The position numbers and the translations under genes were made by a program. The notes under the pieces are model-generated. The model saw nothing but the letters and a program-made list of their open reading frames with translations. It did no database searches and had not been told where the DNA came from. Below, one piece after another: positions 53,587 through 61,586 of a DNA stretch of 64,000 nucleotides. The stretch comes from Bacteroidota bacterium. GTDB lineage: Bacteria; Bacteroidota; Bacteroidia; Palsa-948. Every line of letters begins with the position of its first letter. The stretch's first letter is position 1. The DNA lies in NCBI GenBank assembly GCA_016213405.1, contig JACRAM010000116.1:123132-187131 (forward strand). The letters are read 5' to 3'.

Positions 53587-54792
53587 CATAACCTGATTAC
53601 AGATATGCTCATTCATACTGTCAATTACTTCGGAGTTATAATCACTCAAATATCCATCTGTAACACTGTTTCTGCTATGTCCAAGAGCCTGCCCGATTTT
53701 TTCTGTAGAATAATCTAACTGCTTTGCAATATTCGCCCATGAGTATCTGAAAACATATCCTCTCAGTCTTTCTTTGCAGCCAATTATCCTTCCGATTTTG
53801 GATAGATGCTCATTAAAGAGTTTATTTTTCTGCTTAACTACCAGTGGGAACCGGATTTTATCTTCTATCTCGGCTTTGGAAACTCTGCTGAGCAAGGTGG
53901 TATCGCTCCTACCATGGAAGTGTTTTATTATTTCTAATGCTTCCGGTAATAACTTAATCGAATAGATTCTTCCGGTTTTACATCTGCTAAATATCAATCT
54001 CCCTGTAGAAATGTCGAATTCTTTCATTAGGATCATGTCTTTAAAGTTTATTCCGATGAGCATGAACATTAATTTTCCCATCAGCCATGAATCATAAAGG
54101 CATGAATCTTTTTCTATCTGTAAGTAAAAATATTTCTGCAACTCCTCCAAACTTATTGGATGCGGAACTGTTTGTTCCTTTCTTATTCTGAATCTTCGGA
54201 ATGGATAGTTCTCATAAGATACCACCTCAGTATTCACAGCTTTGTTATAAACTGCTCTCAGAGTTCGGAGATATAAACTAATGCTATTTATTTTTACACC
54301 ACTGCTGATTAATTCCGCTTCAATCTCCTTTAGAAATTTGTAATCAATCCTCTCAAATGGCACATTTAGATTCTGGATTTTCTGAAGAGCTACTAAGGAT
54401 TCCATATAAATTCTTGCTCCTCCATTCCGGTCTGCCTTCTGAATAAGATTTATTTCTTCCTGCCAGAAATCATATACTGTGATAGAAGTTTTATGATCTG
54501 ATAGGATATAATCCCGCAGTTCCTGAGCATTCAGCCTAGTCCGGTTTTTCTCATACTCCCATATCTTACCTAGATACCTGAGTTCAATCTCTTTTATCTT
54601 ACCTGAGATTACATCATGTGCAGGGAAGGATCTTTTTATTGAGCCGGATTTCCAGTTCCAGCAGCTTTCTGGAATGGAGTGTCCTGTTTTTATGTCCCGG
54701 GATTCTCCATTCACTGAGAGCCGGAATATTAATGGATAGGTTTTGTTTTGCTTTTCTCTTCTTGTATCAAGAGTAAGTTTTAGAGTTGACAT
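53566..54792 (-). CDS. Tyrosine integrase of the element
   Basis: This 408-residue site-specific recombinase has an N-terminal arm-binding domain (about 1-95, with SVNGESRDIKTGHSIPESCW), a SAM-like core-binding domain (about 100-200) and a catalytic domain from about 215. The catalytic set is Lys in SRCKTGRIYSIKL, Arg in YVFRYSWANIAKQ, His in GQALGHSRNSVT and the nucleophile Tyr in DGYLSDY. The first Arg seems replaced in MLIGINFKDMILMK, a variant I recall in many Bacteroidota integrases. It reads into the element with its 5' end 140 bases from tRNA-Pro, typical for an element that targets that tRNA. Confidence 0.9.
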   Translation of the reverse strand: MSTLKLTLDTRREKQNKTYPLIFRLSVNGESRDIKTGHSIPESCWNWKSGSIKRSFPAHDVISGKIKEIELRYLGKIWEYEKNRTRLNAQELRDYILSDHKTSITVYDFWQEEINLIQKADRNGGARIYMESLVALQKIQNLNVPFERIDYKFLKEIEAELISSGVKINSISLYLRTLRAVYNKAVNTEVVSYENYPFRRFRIRKEQTVPHPISLEELQKYFYLQIEKDSCLYDSWLMGKLMFMLIGINFKDMILMKEFDISTGRLIFSRCKTGRIYSIKLLPEALEIIKHFHGRSDTTLLSRVSKAEIEDKIRFPLVVKQKNKLFNEHLSKIGRIIGCKERLRGYVFRYSWANIAKQLDYSTEKIGQALGHSRNSVTDGYLSDYNSEVIDSMNEHICNQVMKIKQEI

Positions 54793-54827
54793 TTGCTACT
54801 TGGATTGTAGCTTTCTCCTTCAAAGTG

Positions 54828-54851
54828 ATTTGCAGGTAATTTGCAGGTAGG
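54828..54851 (+). promoter_or_regulatory. Arm-type integrase sites, right end
   Basis: ATTTGCAGGTA followed by ATTTGCAGGTAGG, two direct repeats, same orientation and spacing as at 47551-47573. They lie between the integrase start and the tRNA. Confidence 0.55.
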
Positions 54852-54879
54852 AATTGGTAAACTCACTTCATGAAAAGAT

Positions 54880-54887
54880 TATATTTG
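54880..54887 (+). promoter_or_regulatory. Promoter of tRNA-Pro
   Basis: TATATTTG with TTG at 54854-54856 (23-base gap). It lies 44 bases before tRNA-Pro, on the element side of the attachment core, so after insertion the tRNA is driven by an element-carried promoter. Confidence 0.5.
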
Positions 54888-54927
54888 CACCTTTTCTTTG
54901 ATAAATTGTTCAGTTTCATTGAAAAAA

Positions 54928-54978
54928 TAATCGGGGTGTAGCGCAGTCCGGCTAGCGCATCTGCTTTGGGAGCAGAGG
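54928..54978 (+). repeat. attR-like direct repeat in tRNA-Pro
   Basis: 51 bp identical to 47455-47505; here it is the 5' half of the complete tRNA-Pro. The identity extends upstream to 54915 when compared with copy 1 at 47144. Confidence 0.85.
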
Positions 54979-55006
54979 GTCGTAGGTTCGAATCCTGCCA
55001 CCCCGA
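54932..55006 (+). tRNA. tRNA-Pro (TGG), intact copy
   Basis: 75 nt with acceptor stem CGGGGTG/CACCCCG, D-arm GCGC/GCGC, anticodon arm TCTGC-TTTGGGA-GCAGA with TGG, T-arm GTAGG-TTCGAAT-CCTGC and discriminator A. CCA is not encoded. It is the only complete one of three tRNA-Pro copies in the window. Confidence 0.93.
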
Positions 55007-55028
55007 CTTTTTTTAACCATATCGTATC

Positions 55029-55067
55029 AACGGTTTTCATTCCTCCTATGGAAACCGTTTTTTTATT
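55029..55067 (+). terminator. Intrinsic terminator after tRNA-Pro
   Basis: AACGGTTTTCAT pairs with ATGGAAACCGTT (11 of 12) around a 7-base loop, followed by TTTTTATT. Confidence 0.8.
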
Positions 55068-55144
55068 CTCCTTTACTTTCATTTGTTACCGTAAGCATCT
55101 GTTACTTCATTGGGGAAAGTAAAAGCCAACTACAGAAATAATTG

Positions 55145-56296
55145 TTATTGCACTATTGTATTTGCAGTAATTGCAGTACCAACCGCATCAGTTACTGTTA
55201 CTGAATATGTTCCCGCACAAAGTCCAGTAACTGATTGTGTGGTTTTCCCGATATTCCACAGGTAAGTATAAGGCGTGGTGCCTCCTGAAGTATTTGCGGT
55301 AGCTTTTCCATTGCAGGGATTTGTGCAAGATGAATTAACATGGCTCAAATACAACGTGAGCGGAGAAAAAGGATTGTATTCCCAAAATGTTTGAAGGTTA
55401 CCGGTGCTGTTAGAACCTGCTACCAAATAACCTTTGTTGCCTATTGTAAATCCAACGGAACCGTATCGTTGCACGTCTGGTATATCGGCTTTTTGTAACC
55501 ATGAGTTTGTTGCCGGGTCGTATTCCCATAAATCTCTTTTGTATTGTGAACTCCCGTAGTTTCCTGCGGCAACATATCCTTTGCTTCCTATAGAAAAAGC
55601 GGTTGCGCCCCAGCGCGCTGCCTGCGAGGGCGATCCGGGTATGTCTGCCATTTGGGTCCATGCCCCTGTTCCCGGATCATATTGCCATAAATCCTGATAA
55701 TAAGTGGGGTTGGATGAACCCGTGCCAACATATCCTTTTCCTCCTACAGAAAAACCTACTGCCGCGCTTCGTATGCCGGTGCCCATTGCTGCGATCTGCG
55801 TCCATGTATTGCTGAGCGTATCATATTCCCAAAAATCATTTTGTGTGGGGCCTTTTGTGCCGATGTATCCTTTTCCACTTGCAGAAAATCCTGTTGCAAA
55901 ACCTCTTGCCGATCCGCCAAAGTTTGCTTTCTGTGTCCATGAGTTGGTTACAGGATTATATGCCCAGAAATCATTATACGTTGTGCTTCCGGAACCTGTT
56001 CCAACATATCCTTTGCTGCCTATGGCAAAGCCCACAGCATAACCGCGAGCCGCTCCCGGAAAAGATGCTTTTGATGTCCACATATTTGAAAGGGTATCGT
56101 AACACCACATATCATTGTAATAAGAACCGCTGTAGCCGGTGGTGATGTAGCCTTTTGATCCGAGAGAAAAACCAACACCGAATCCCCTTCCCGTTCCGGG
56201 TAAATCCGGTTTTTGTGTCCACACTCCTTGCGCGCTTGAAAAAAAGCAAAAAATATTCATCAGTAAAGCAAATCCAATAGTTAAAAATGTTCTCAT
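55145..56296 (-). CDS. Secreted Kelch-propeller protein without T9SS tail
   Basis: This 383-residue protein has a signal peptide (ending FSSAQ at about residue 23). About six Kelch-type blades follow, of the form GSKGYVGTGSGSTTYNDFWA and NSWTQKANFGGSARGFATGF. A single SprB-like Ig repeat (CTNPCNGKATANTSGGTTPY, SVTGLCAGTYSVTVTD) closes the protein. Its paralog at 61587-63578 continues for about 260 residues after the same repeat and has a T9SS tail; this one stops right after the repeat, 140 bases from the tRNA-Pro. It may be 3' truncated or a natural short form. Its ATG follows the upstream stop by one base. Confidence 0.8.
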   Translation of the reverse strand: MRTFLTIGFALLMNIFCFFSSAQGVWTQKPDLPGTGRGFGVGFSLGSKGYITTGYSGSYYNDMWCYDTLSNMWTSKASFPGAARGYAVGFAIGSKGYVGTGSGSTTYNDFWAYNPVTNSWTQKANFGGSARGFATGFSASGKGYIGTKGPTQNDFWEYDTLSNTWTQIAAMGTGIRSAAVGFSVGGKGYVGTGSSNPTYYQDLWQYDPGTGAWTQMADIPGSPSQAARWGATAFSIGSKGYVAAGNYGSSQYKRDLWEYDPATNSWLQKADIPDVQRYGSVGFTIGNKGYLVAGSNSTGNLQTFWEYNPFSPLTLYLSHVNSSCTNPCNGKATANTSGGTTPYTYLWNIGKTTQSVTGLCAGTYSVTVTDAVGTAITANTIVQ

Positions 56297-56297
56297 G

Positions 56298-59200
56298 TTA
56301 ATGTGTTACAGAAATTTTATACGTTTTGCTTTTTGTTTCATCGCTGAACTTTACAAAATAAATTCCTGAAGAAGTAAGAGGAAGAATAAGGTTTCCTTTT
56401 TTCTCTCCGTTATTATAATCACGCTGTGCTATCAGTTGTCCGTACATATCAAAAACGGTTGCGCGATACGCATCGGTGAAATCATTTTGGTTAAAAGATA
56501 TTATATGCGCTGTGTTGTCAAAATAAAACTGCATGGCTCCTGCATCTGTTTCATTTATTCCTGTGCAAGCATTCACAATAAATATCATGCTGTCAGAATT
56601 TGAGCATGTGGTTAACGGATCAGTGTAGGTATATACAAGCGTATAGGTTCCCACTCCAACTATATTCATATTAAATGATCCAGCTGAAACTCCGGGACCG
56701 GAATAAACTCCACCTGAAGGATTGCCGCCAGAAAGAACTATCGGAGAAGAACCAAGGCAGGTGTTCACCGGACCGCCCGTCCAGCTAACAACTGGAATCT
56801 GGCTTATCTGAAAAATCATATTGCCTGATGCATTACTACATCCTCCCTGCATTCCGGCAAAGGTATAGGTGAGCGTATAAGTTCCAACTCCAACGCTATC
56901 CGGATAAAAATAGCCGCAGTAAACTCCGGGACCAGAATAAATTCCTCCGGCAGGAGTTGCTCCTGAAAGCAGAACAGAAGAAAAGGAAGAATCCATGCAG
57001 ATGTTCACCAGACCGCCCGTCCAGTTGATGGTGCGGAGCGTATCTATATAAAATCTTACCGACTGCGAATAAGCGCTGTAATTGCATCCCGCATAGGAGA
57101 TTCTACATTTGTAAACACTGTTGTTGTTGGTGAGATAAAGCGGTGTTATTAATAGTTTGCTTGTATTAATTCCGCTGTATTGCGCACTGGGTGTTATCGG
57201 AGCATAATTCTGATACCATTTGAAAGTATACTGACTTGAATTAGTGTAAACCATCAAACTGTCGTTTTGCATTTCGCACAATGTGTCGCCCATGCTTTGA
57301 GAAATAATTACGGGCTGTGAAATCACTCGTATAAGTGCGCTGTCTGAATAAATATCTGATGCGGGAATGCATCCGTTAATCCTGCACCGCGCCCATGTGC
57401 TGTCCACCGAAGTTTGAGCATTGATAACTTTTAAAAATCTTCCGTTGGCGGTCATCACTCCAGGCTGATTTACAAAAGGAACCCACACGCCTCCTAGTTT
57501 TATCTCCCAATTATAATTTGCTCCTGCTGAACTTGTGTTCACATTAATAGAGTCCGTCACTCCGGCACAAAGATTTTTATTCTGGGGCTGCGCTGAAATT
57601 TTAGGGGCAATGATGATAGTGCACACATTGCTGTAATTTCTCGGAGAACAGTAATCATATACATAACACCTGTACTTATAACCATTCATTTGCGATTTAA
57701 CATTCAGAATTCTCAGGTAGCTGTAAAAACTAGAAGTGGGGCTTCCCACGCTGAAATCAAAAATATCGAAATCACTATTCCAATAATTTATGTCGTGCCA
57801 TCCATTGCCGTCAAGCGAATCTTCCTGCCACCCTGCATACCAGCCATACTGAAAATTATATGTAAGGGAATTAGTAATATATAACGGAATTTGCAAACTG
57901 TCACCGATGCATGCGCTTCGCGGAGAAGCAACAGTGCCCTGAATAGGTGGTGCGGACTGATTGTTATGCACGGAAACATAAACGCTGTCTTTTTTTATGC
58001 ATCCATAAGGACTCATCGCAGTCACTCTGAGCATTCCGGAAGTGTTTCCTAATACATCCACCAGATTGTTGTTCACATTTGCAACCATGGATAACGGGCT
58101 TACTGTATAACTGTTGGAAGGATCTCCCATGTTCAGGTGAAGCGTATCTGCGCTGCAAAGGTGCGTATACCAGTAGGGGTTTATGTAATTCTGTTTGTTA
58201 AGAAATATGTAAGGTTTTGCTCTTGAATAAATTTTTACCGTGTCATACGCTTTGCAGTTATTGTAAGTGGCAGTTACTGCGTAATCAGTAGTGAAAGGTG
58301 GTTTTGCATAGGGATTAGCAGAGGATGAAGTGTTTAGATATTGAGTGGGCGACCAGCTATAAGTTGCCGTTGGCTGATTGCAGGTGGTGAAAATATGTGC
58401 GCTGTCTCCTCCGCAAAAATTCAAATCAACTCCTGCACTTACTGTAACTGCAGCATTCGAATAACTAACATTGACCGTATCTGAATTCACGCATCCCTGA
58501 TAAGAGCCAAAGAGAATATAATTGGTGCTGATGCCCGGATTGACAGTAGGCGTTTTAGTTCCGTTGTTAAAAAATCCAAGGTCAGGAGACCAACCGAATG
58601 AAATGCCAGAAGGGTTGGTGCTTCCGCTGAGCTGCACTGAAGTTCCGCAGGTACTTATTTTATCAGGTCCTGCCGATACAGTGAATGAGGAAGCGGGAGA
58701 AAACGGAATAAACTTCGTAAGAAAGAGTTTGAAATTAGAACCTCCGTTGGTTAAAGAATTCGGGTACCATGTTTGCGTGGATTTAAAATTTCCCCAAAGT
58801 AATTGATTCCCTGCATTGTCAATCAGAGGGTGACTGTTATAATACGTGGAACTCGTGCTGTTGGTATTGACGCGCGCCCAAATTAATTTTCCGTTTGTTT
58901 GATATTGCGCGTTGAAGCCCATGAATGTGCCGGCTCCGTTCACTACAGAATTCAAAGGAAACTTTCCAAGATACGGATAACTGCTCATGCTGTTTCCGCA
59001 AACCGCCACCATGCCGTTGTAATAACTTACCGCACCCATGTTTTCTGTCCAACTGGAACCGCCACCGTCAGATTCCATCCATAAATTATTTCCGTTCGAA
59101 TCTATCTTGGCGATAAAACCATTGTCTGTGTTCGAATACGTGTTGGGATAAAAATTCACAACACCATTCGTAGTTCCGCAAATAAAGAAGCCGTTATTCT

Positions 59201-60134
59201 CACCGGCACATGCATCGGAAACAGACATTGATCCGCCAACGATTTTTCCCCAGATGCAATGCCCGTCACTCCCGGCATATTTACCGATGGCGGTTTGGAA
59301 AGTGCTGTTTGTTCCTATGGAAACACCTGTCTGCTGATCGAACAAATAGGTTGTGTTTGAGGCACCAGTGTAACTTGCGATAATCACGTTTCCGGAACTG
59401 TCGGCAGTAATTGTTCTGCCTCCTCCATCCGAGGCGGCAGTTCCGAAACTATTTACATACTTCACGTTACCGGAAGAATCTACTTTGAAAAAAAATCCTT
59501 CGCCCGTCCATCCGTCCCACGGCCCGCTGTTATCTGCGGCAATTCCATCTACAATAAATGCATTGTGTGAAAACGAACCTGTCACATACACATTTTTATT
59601 TTCATCTGAAGTAATTCCATATGCATACGCATCGGCAGGCTGCCATTCATTATGTTTTTCCCATTGAAACGCAAGAGAGGAATCAAATTTTGCTGCGAAG
59701 ACAACTTTCCGGGATACCGTAGGAAGAAGAGATGTTCCTATGTGAATAGTACTTCCCTGATAATAGCCCGTGATATAAACAGAACCGTCAACGCCCACAT
59801 TCATGCGGGTGAGAGTTAACTGGTCACCTGCAGATGTATAGTACGCAGCCACTGCAGCACTCGAAAATATTCCGCCTGAATCATGCACAGCGATATAAAT
59901 ATTATAGGTGCCTGAGGAAGTAACAGAAACGGGAGTGAGCGTGAGCGTGGCATTTCCAAAACCACCGGCAATAACAAACTTTCCGTCAAACCTCCTTGAC
60001 GCATCAATCATTCCGTCATAAGGAGAAGTGCCGCCAAAAGCTTTTGCCCACGATGATTTATAACATTCCTGCGCCAGTAAAGGAAGAAAACAAAGTGAAA
60101 GAAAAATTATAGAAAGGATTAAAATTCTTTTCAT
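56298..60134 (-). CDS. Large secreted multi-domain T9SS protein
   Basis: This 1278-residue protein has a signal peptide (ending LLAQ at about residue 21). SBBP-type propeller repeats follow (TSDENKNVYVTGSFSHNAF, TADSSGNVIIASYTG, IDNAGNQLLWGNF) in about the first 480 residues. Then come Ig/PKD-like repeats with conserved Cys (VSAGPDKISTCGTSVQLSGS, VSAGVDLNFCGGDSAHIF) and two near-identical TYTLTYTF/GGIYSGPGV modules. A T9SS type A tail closes it (TDAYRATVFDMYGQLIAQRD ... KSKTYKISVTH). A surface or secreted adhesin is likely. Confidence 0.87.
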   Translation of the reverse strand: MKRILILSIIFLSLCFLPLLAQECYKSSWAKAFGGTSPYDGMIDASRRFDGKFVIAGGFGNATLTLTPVSVTSSGTYNIYIAVHDSGGIFSSAAVAAYYTSAGDQLTLTRMNVGVDGSVYITGYYQGSTIHIGTSLLPTVSRKVVFAAKFDSSLAFQWEKHNEWQPADAYAYGITSDENKNVYVTGSFSHNAFIVDGIAADNSGPWDGWTGEGFFFKVDSSGNVKYVNSFGTAASDGGGRTITADSSGNVIIASYTGASNTTYLFDQQTGVSIGTNSTFQTAIGKYAGSDGHCIWGKIVGGSMSVSDACAGENNGFFICGTTNGVVNFYPNTYSNTDNGFIAKIDSNGNNLWMESDGGGSSWTENMGAVSYYNGMVAVCGNSMSSYPYLGKFPLNSVVNGAGTFMGFNAQYQTNGKLIWARVNTNSTSSTYYNSHPLIDNAGNQLLWGNFKSTQTWYPNSLTNGGSNFKLFLTKFIPFSPASSFTVSAGPDKISTCGTSVQLSGSTNPSGISFGWSPDLGFFNNGTKTPTVNPGISTNYILFGSYQGCVNSDTVNVSYSNAAVTVSAGVDLNFCGGDSAHIFTTCNQPTATYSWSPTQYLNTSSSANPYAKPPFTTDYAVTATYNNCKAYDTVKIYSRAKPYIFLNKQNYINPYWYTHLCSADTLHLNMGDPSNSYTVSPLSMVANVNNNLVDVLGNTSGMLRVTAMSPYGCIKKDSVYVSVHNNQSAPPIQGTVASPRSACIGDSLQIPLYITNSLTYNFQYGWYAGWQEDSLDGNGWHDINYWNSDFDIFDFSVGSPTSSFYSYLRILNVKSQMNGYKYRCYVYDYCSPRNYSNVCTIIIAPKISAQPQNKNLCAGVTDSINVNTSSAGANYNWEIKLGGVWVPFVNQPGVMTANGRFLKVINAQTSVDSTWARCRINGCIPASDIYSDSALIRVISQPVIISQSMGDTLCEMQNDSLMVYTNSSQYTFKWYQNYAPITPSAQYSGINTSKLLITPLYLTNNNSVYKCRISYAGCNYSAYSQSVRFYIDTLRTINWTGGLVNICMDSSFSSVLLSGATPAGGIYSGPGVYCGYFYPDSVGVGTYTLTYTFAGMQGGCSNASGNMIFQISQIPVVSWTGGPVNTCLGSSPIVLSGGNPSGGVYSGPGVSAGSFNMNIVGVGTYTLVYTYTDPLTTCSNSDSMIFIVNACTGINETDAGAMQFYFDNTAHIISFNQNDFTDAYRATVFDMYGQLIAQRDYNNGEKKGNLILPLTSSGIYFVKFSDETKSKTYKISVTH

Positions 60135-60317
60135 GCAGTGATAGTGATTTAATCAATAGAACTTTCAAATATAGGAATACTAAAAATAATGAAGAAAGGA
60201 TTTTTCTTTTTGTTTCTTTTATTGATTTTTGGTTAAGAAGCACATAAAAGTAAGTGTTTAATCCTAACTACGGTAACAAGTAGAAGTAAAATTTGTGTAA
60301 AGTTTTTTCACTATATT

Positions 60318-61571
60318 TTATTTATTAATAATGATTTTCTTCACAAGAGTTCCTTTATCGGTAATGATGCGGATAAAATAAATTCCATTTTGATCTTTAC
60401 TTAAATCGACCCCGATAGTTGTCGGGACTGATTTATATGAATTTACCCGCGAAGTATAAATTTTTTCTCCAAGCAGATCTGTGATTTCAATAGTTGAAAT
60501 ATTAATTTCTGAGTTCACTGAAAAAATTCCGCTGCTTGGATTGGGGAAAATATTTACTGACTTATCTAATGCAAGTTCTTCTGTTCCCACTTGCGAAGGA
60601 GTAACTCTATTTACGCTTCTATAAATTCCCACACTGCCCGGACCGGCAAACATGTACCCATCAGTAGCGATCACTAGGTATCGGTTAGTGCCCATAGAAG
60701 GGTTTGGACCAAATCCGACATTACAGGTGCTCCAATTCAGACATCCGTTAGTAGAATAATAAAGTCCGTAAGGTGAACTCATGTCACTTAGATAAACAGT
60801 ATCACCCGGAGCTTTAATAAATGCACCCGGAAATACTGTAGCGGGAAGTCCTGTAGTGGTAACCGGGGACCAGGTAACGCCATTGTCTGTTGATTTTGCA
60901 ATACCGTTAAACATGGTTCCATAAAATGTTCCGGAAGAGAGAATGACCATATTGGAAAGTCCCGGAGAAGAAATTAATGACCAACTCGCTCCGTTATTTG
61001 TTGATTTCAGCAAATCATTATTCACGTTCAAATAGGCCTCGGTTGCTGAACGTACCATAACAGATGAAATAGTATAAGAAACATTTTGCACAAATGTCCA
61101 TGTATTGCCATTATCAGTAGACCGATATAATTTATAAGAAGAAGCTTTTTCGGTGTACGCCAATATAGCTCCATTGGCAAGCGGATTTAGAAAGACTACA
61201 TTCGTATCAGATCCTAGTCCATTGCATTTTCTCACCCAGGTTATACCGAAATCTGAAGTCATATAAATGCCCCTGCCGTCATAGTTTATCATATCAAAAT
61301 CGCATAGGAAAAGAAGATTCCCCTTTCCCATAATTTGATGATGATTAGTAGAACTGTATGGAAATCCCGTTATCGCATTCCATGTAAAAGAAGCGCCATC
61401 GGCAGTTGACTTATATAGAAACTGGCCGGTAGTCGCAAAGACATATCCATTATCTGTTGAAGCGAATGAAAAAATATTAACCTGGCTAAGTGTTTGCTGC
61501 CAAGTCGGTTGTGCCAGCAATGCGCCAACTGAAAGAATTTGTGTTGATGCGAGGAGTAGGGTTTTTTTCAT
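60318..61571 (-). CDS. Secreted BNR/Ycf48-like propeller protein with T9SS tail
   Basis: This 417-residue protein has a signal peptide (ending LLAQ at about residue 21). Sialidase/Ycf48-type repeats with TTDNGxTW-like phrases follow: STDNGNTWTFV, STNNGASWSLIS, STDNGVTWSPVT and TSDFGITWVRK. The T9SS tail begins near residue 335 (IFPNPSSGIFSVNS ... VKKIIINK). Within the tail VPTTIGV is encoded by a TCCCGACAACTATCGGGG palindrome of the interspersed family (60410-60427). A ligand or enzyme role is not evident; no sialidase catalytic set is seen. Confidence 0.85.
   Translation of the reverse strand: MKKTLLLASTQILSVGALLAQPTWQQTLSQVNIFSFASTDNGYVFATTGQFLYKSTADGASFTWNAITGFPYSSTNHHQIMGKGNLLFLCDFDMINYDGRGIYMTSDFGITWVRKCNGLGSDTNVVFLNPLANGAILAYTEKASSYKLYRSTDNGNTWTFVQNVSYTISSVMVRSATEAYLNVNNDLLKSTNNGASWSLISSPGLSNMVILSSGTFYGTMFNGIAKSTDNGVTWSPVTTTGLPATVFPGAFIKAPGDTVYLSDMSSPYGLYYSTNGCLNWSTCNVGFGPNPSMGTNRYLVIATDGYMFAGPGSVGIYRSVNRVTPSQVGTEELALDKSVNIFPNPSSGIFSVNSEINISTIEITDLLGEKIYTSRVNSYKSVPTTIGVDLSKDQNGIYFIRIITDKGTLVKKIIINK
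60410..60427. repeat. Interspersed palindrome inside a T9SS tail
   Basis: CCCCGATAGTTGTCGGGA is a near-perfect member of the TCCCGATA...TATCGGGA family, here translated in frame. Confidence 0.75.
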
Positions 61572-61586
61572 TGTTTAATAATTAGA

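Larger units (their letters stand above)
47455..54978. mobile_element. Integrative element in tRNA-Pro (about 7.5 kb)
   Basis: The ends are 51-bp direct repeats of the tRNA-Pro 5' half. The right end holds a tyrosine integrase reading inward and an intact tRNA-Pro. Each end has paired ATTTGCAGGT-type repeats. The left end could instead be the 46-bp repeat at 47144-47189, which would bring the GIY-YIG gene inside. Cargo: seven small genes on the minus strand or + strand with no known function, an XRE regulator, a possible replication-type protein, about 1.6 kb of structured non-coding DNA. No transposase, relaxase or phage structural gene is seen, so it would be a small integrative (perhaps mobilisable or satellite) element. 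The lower GC of the interior supports transfer. Confidence 0.8.
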
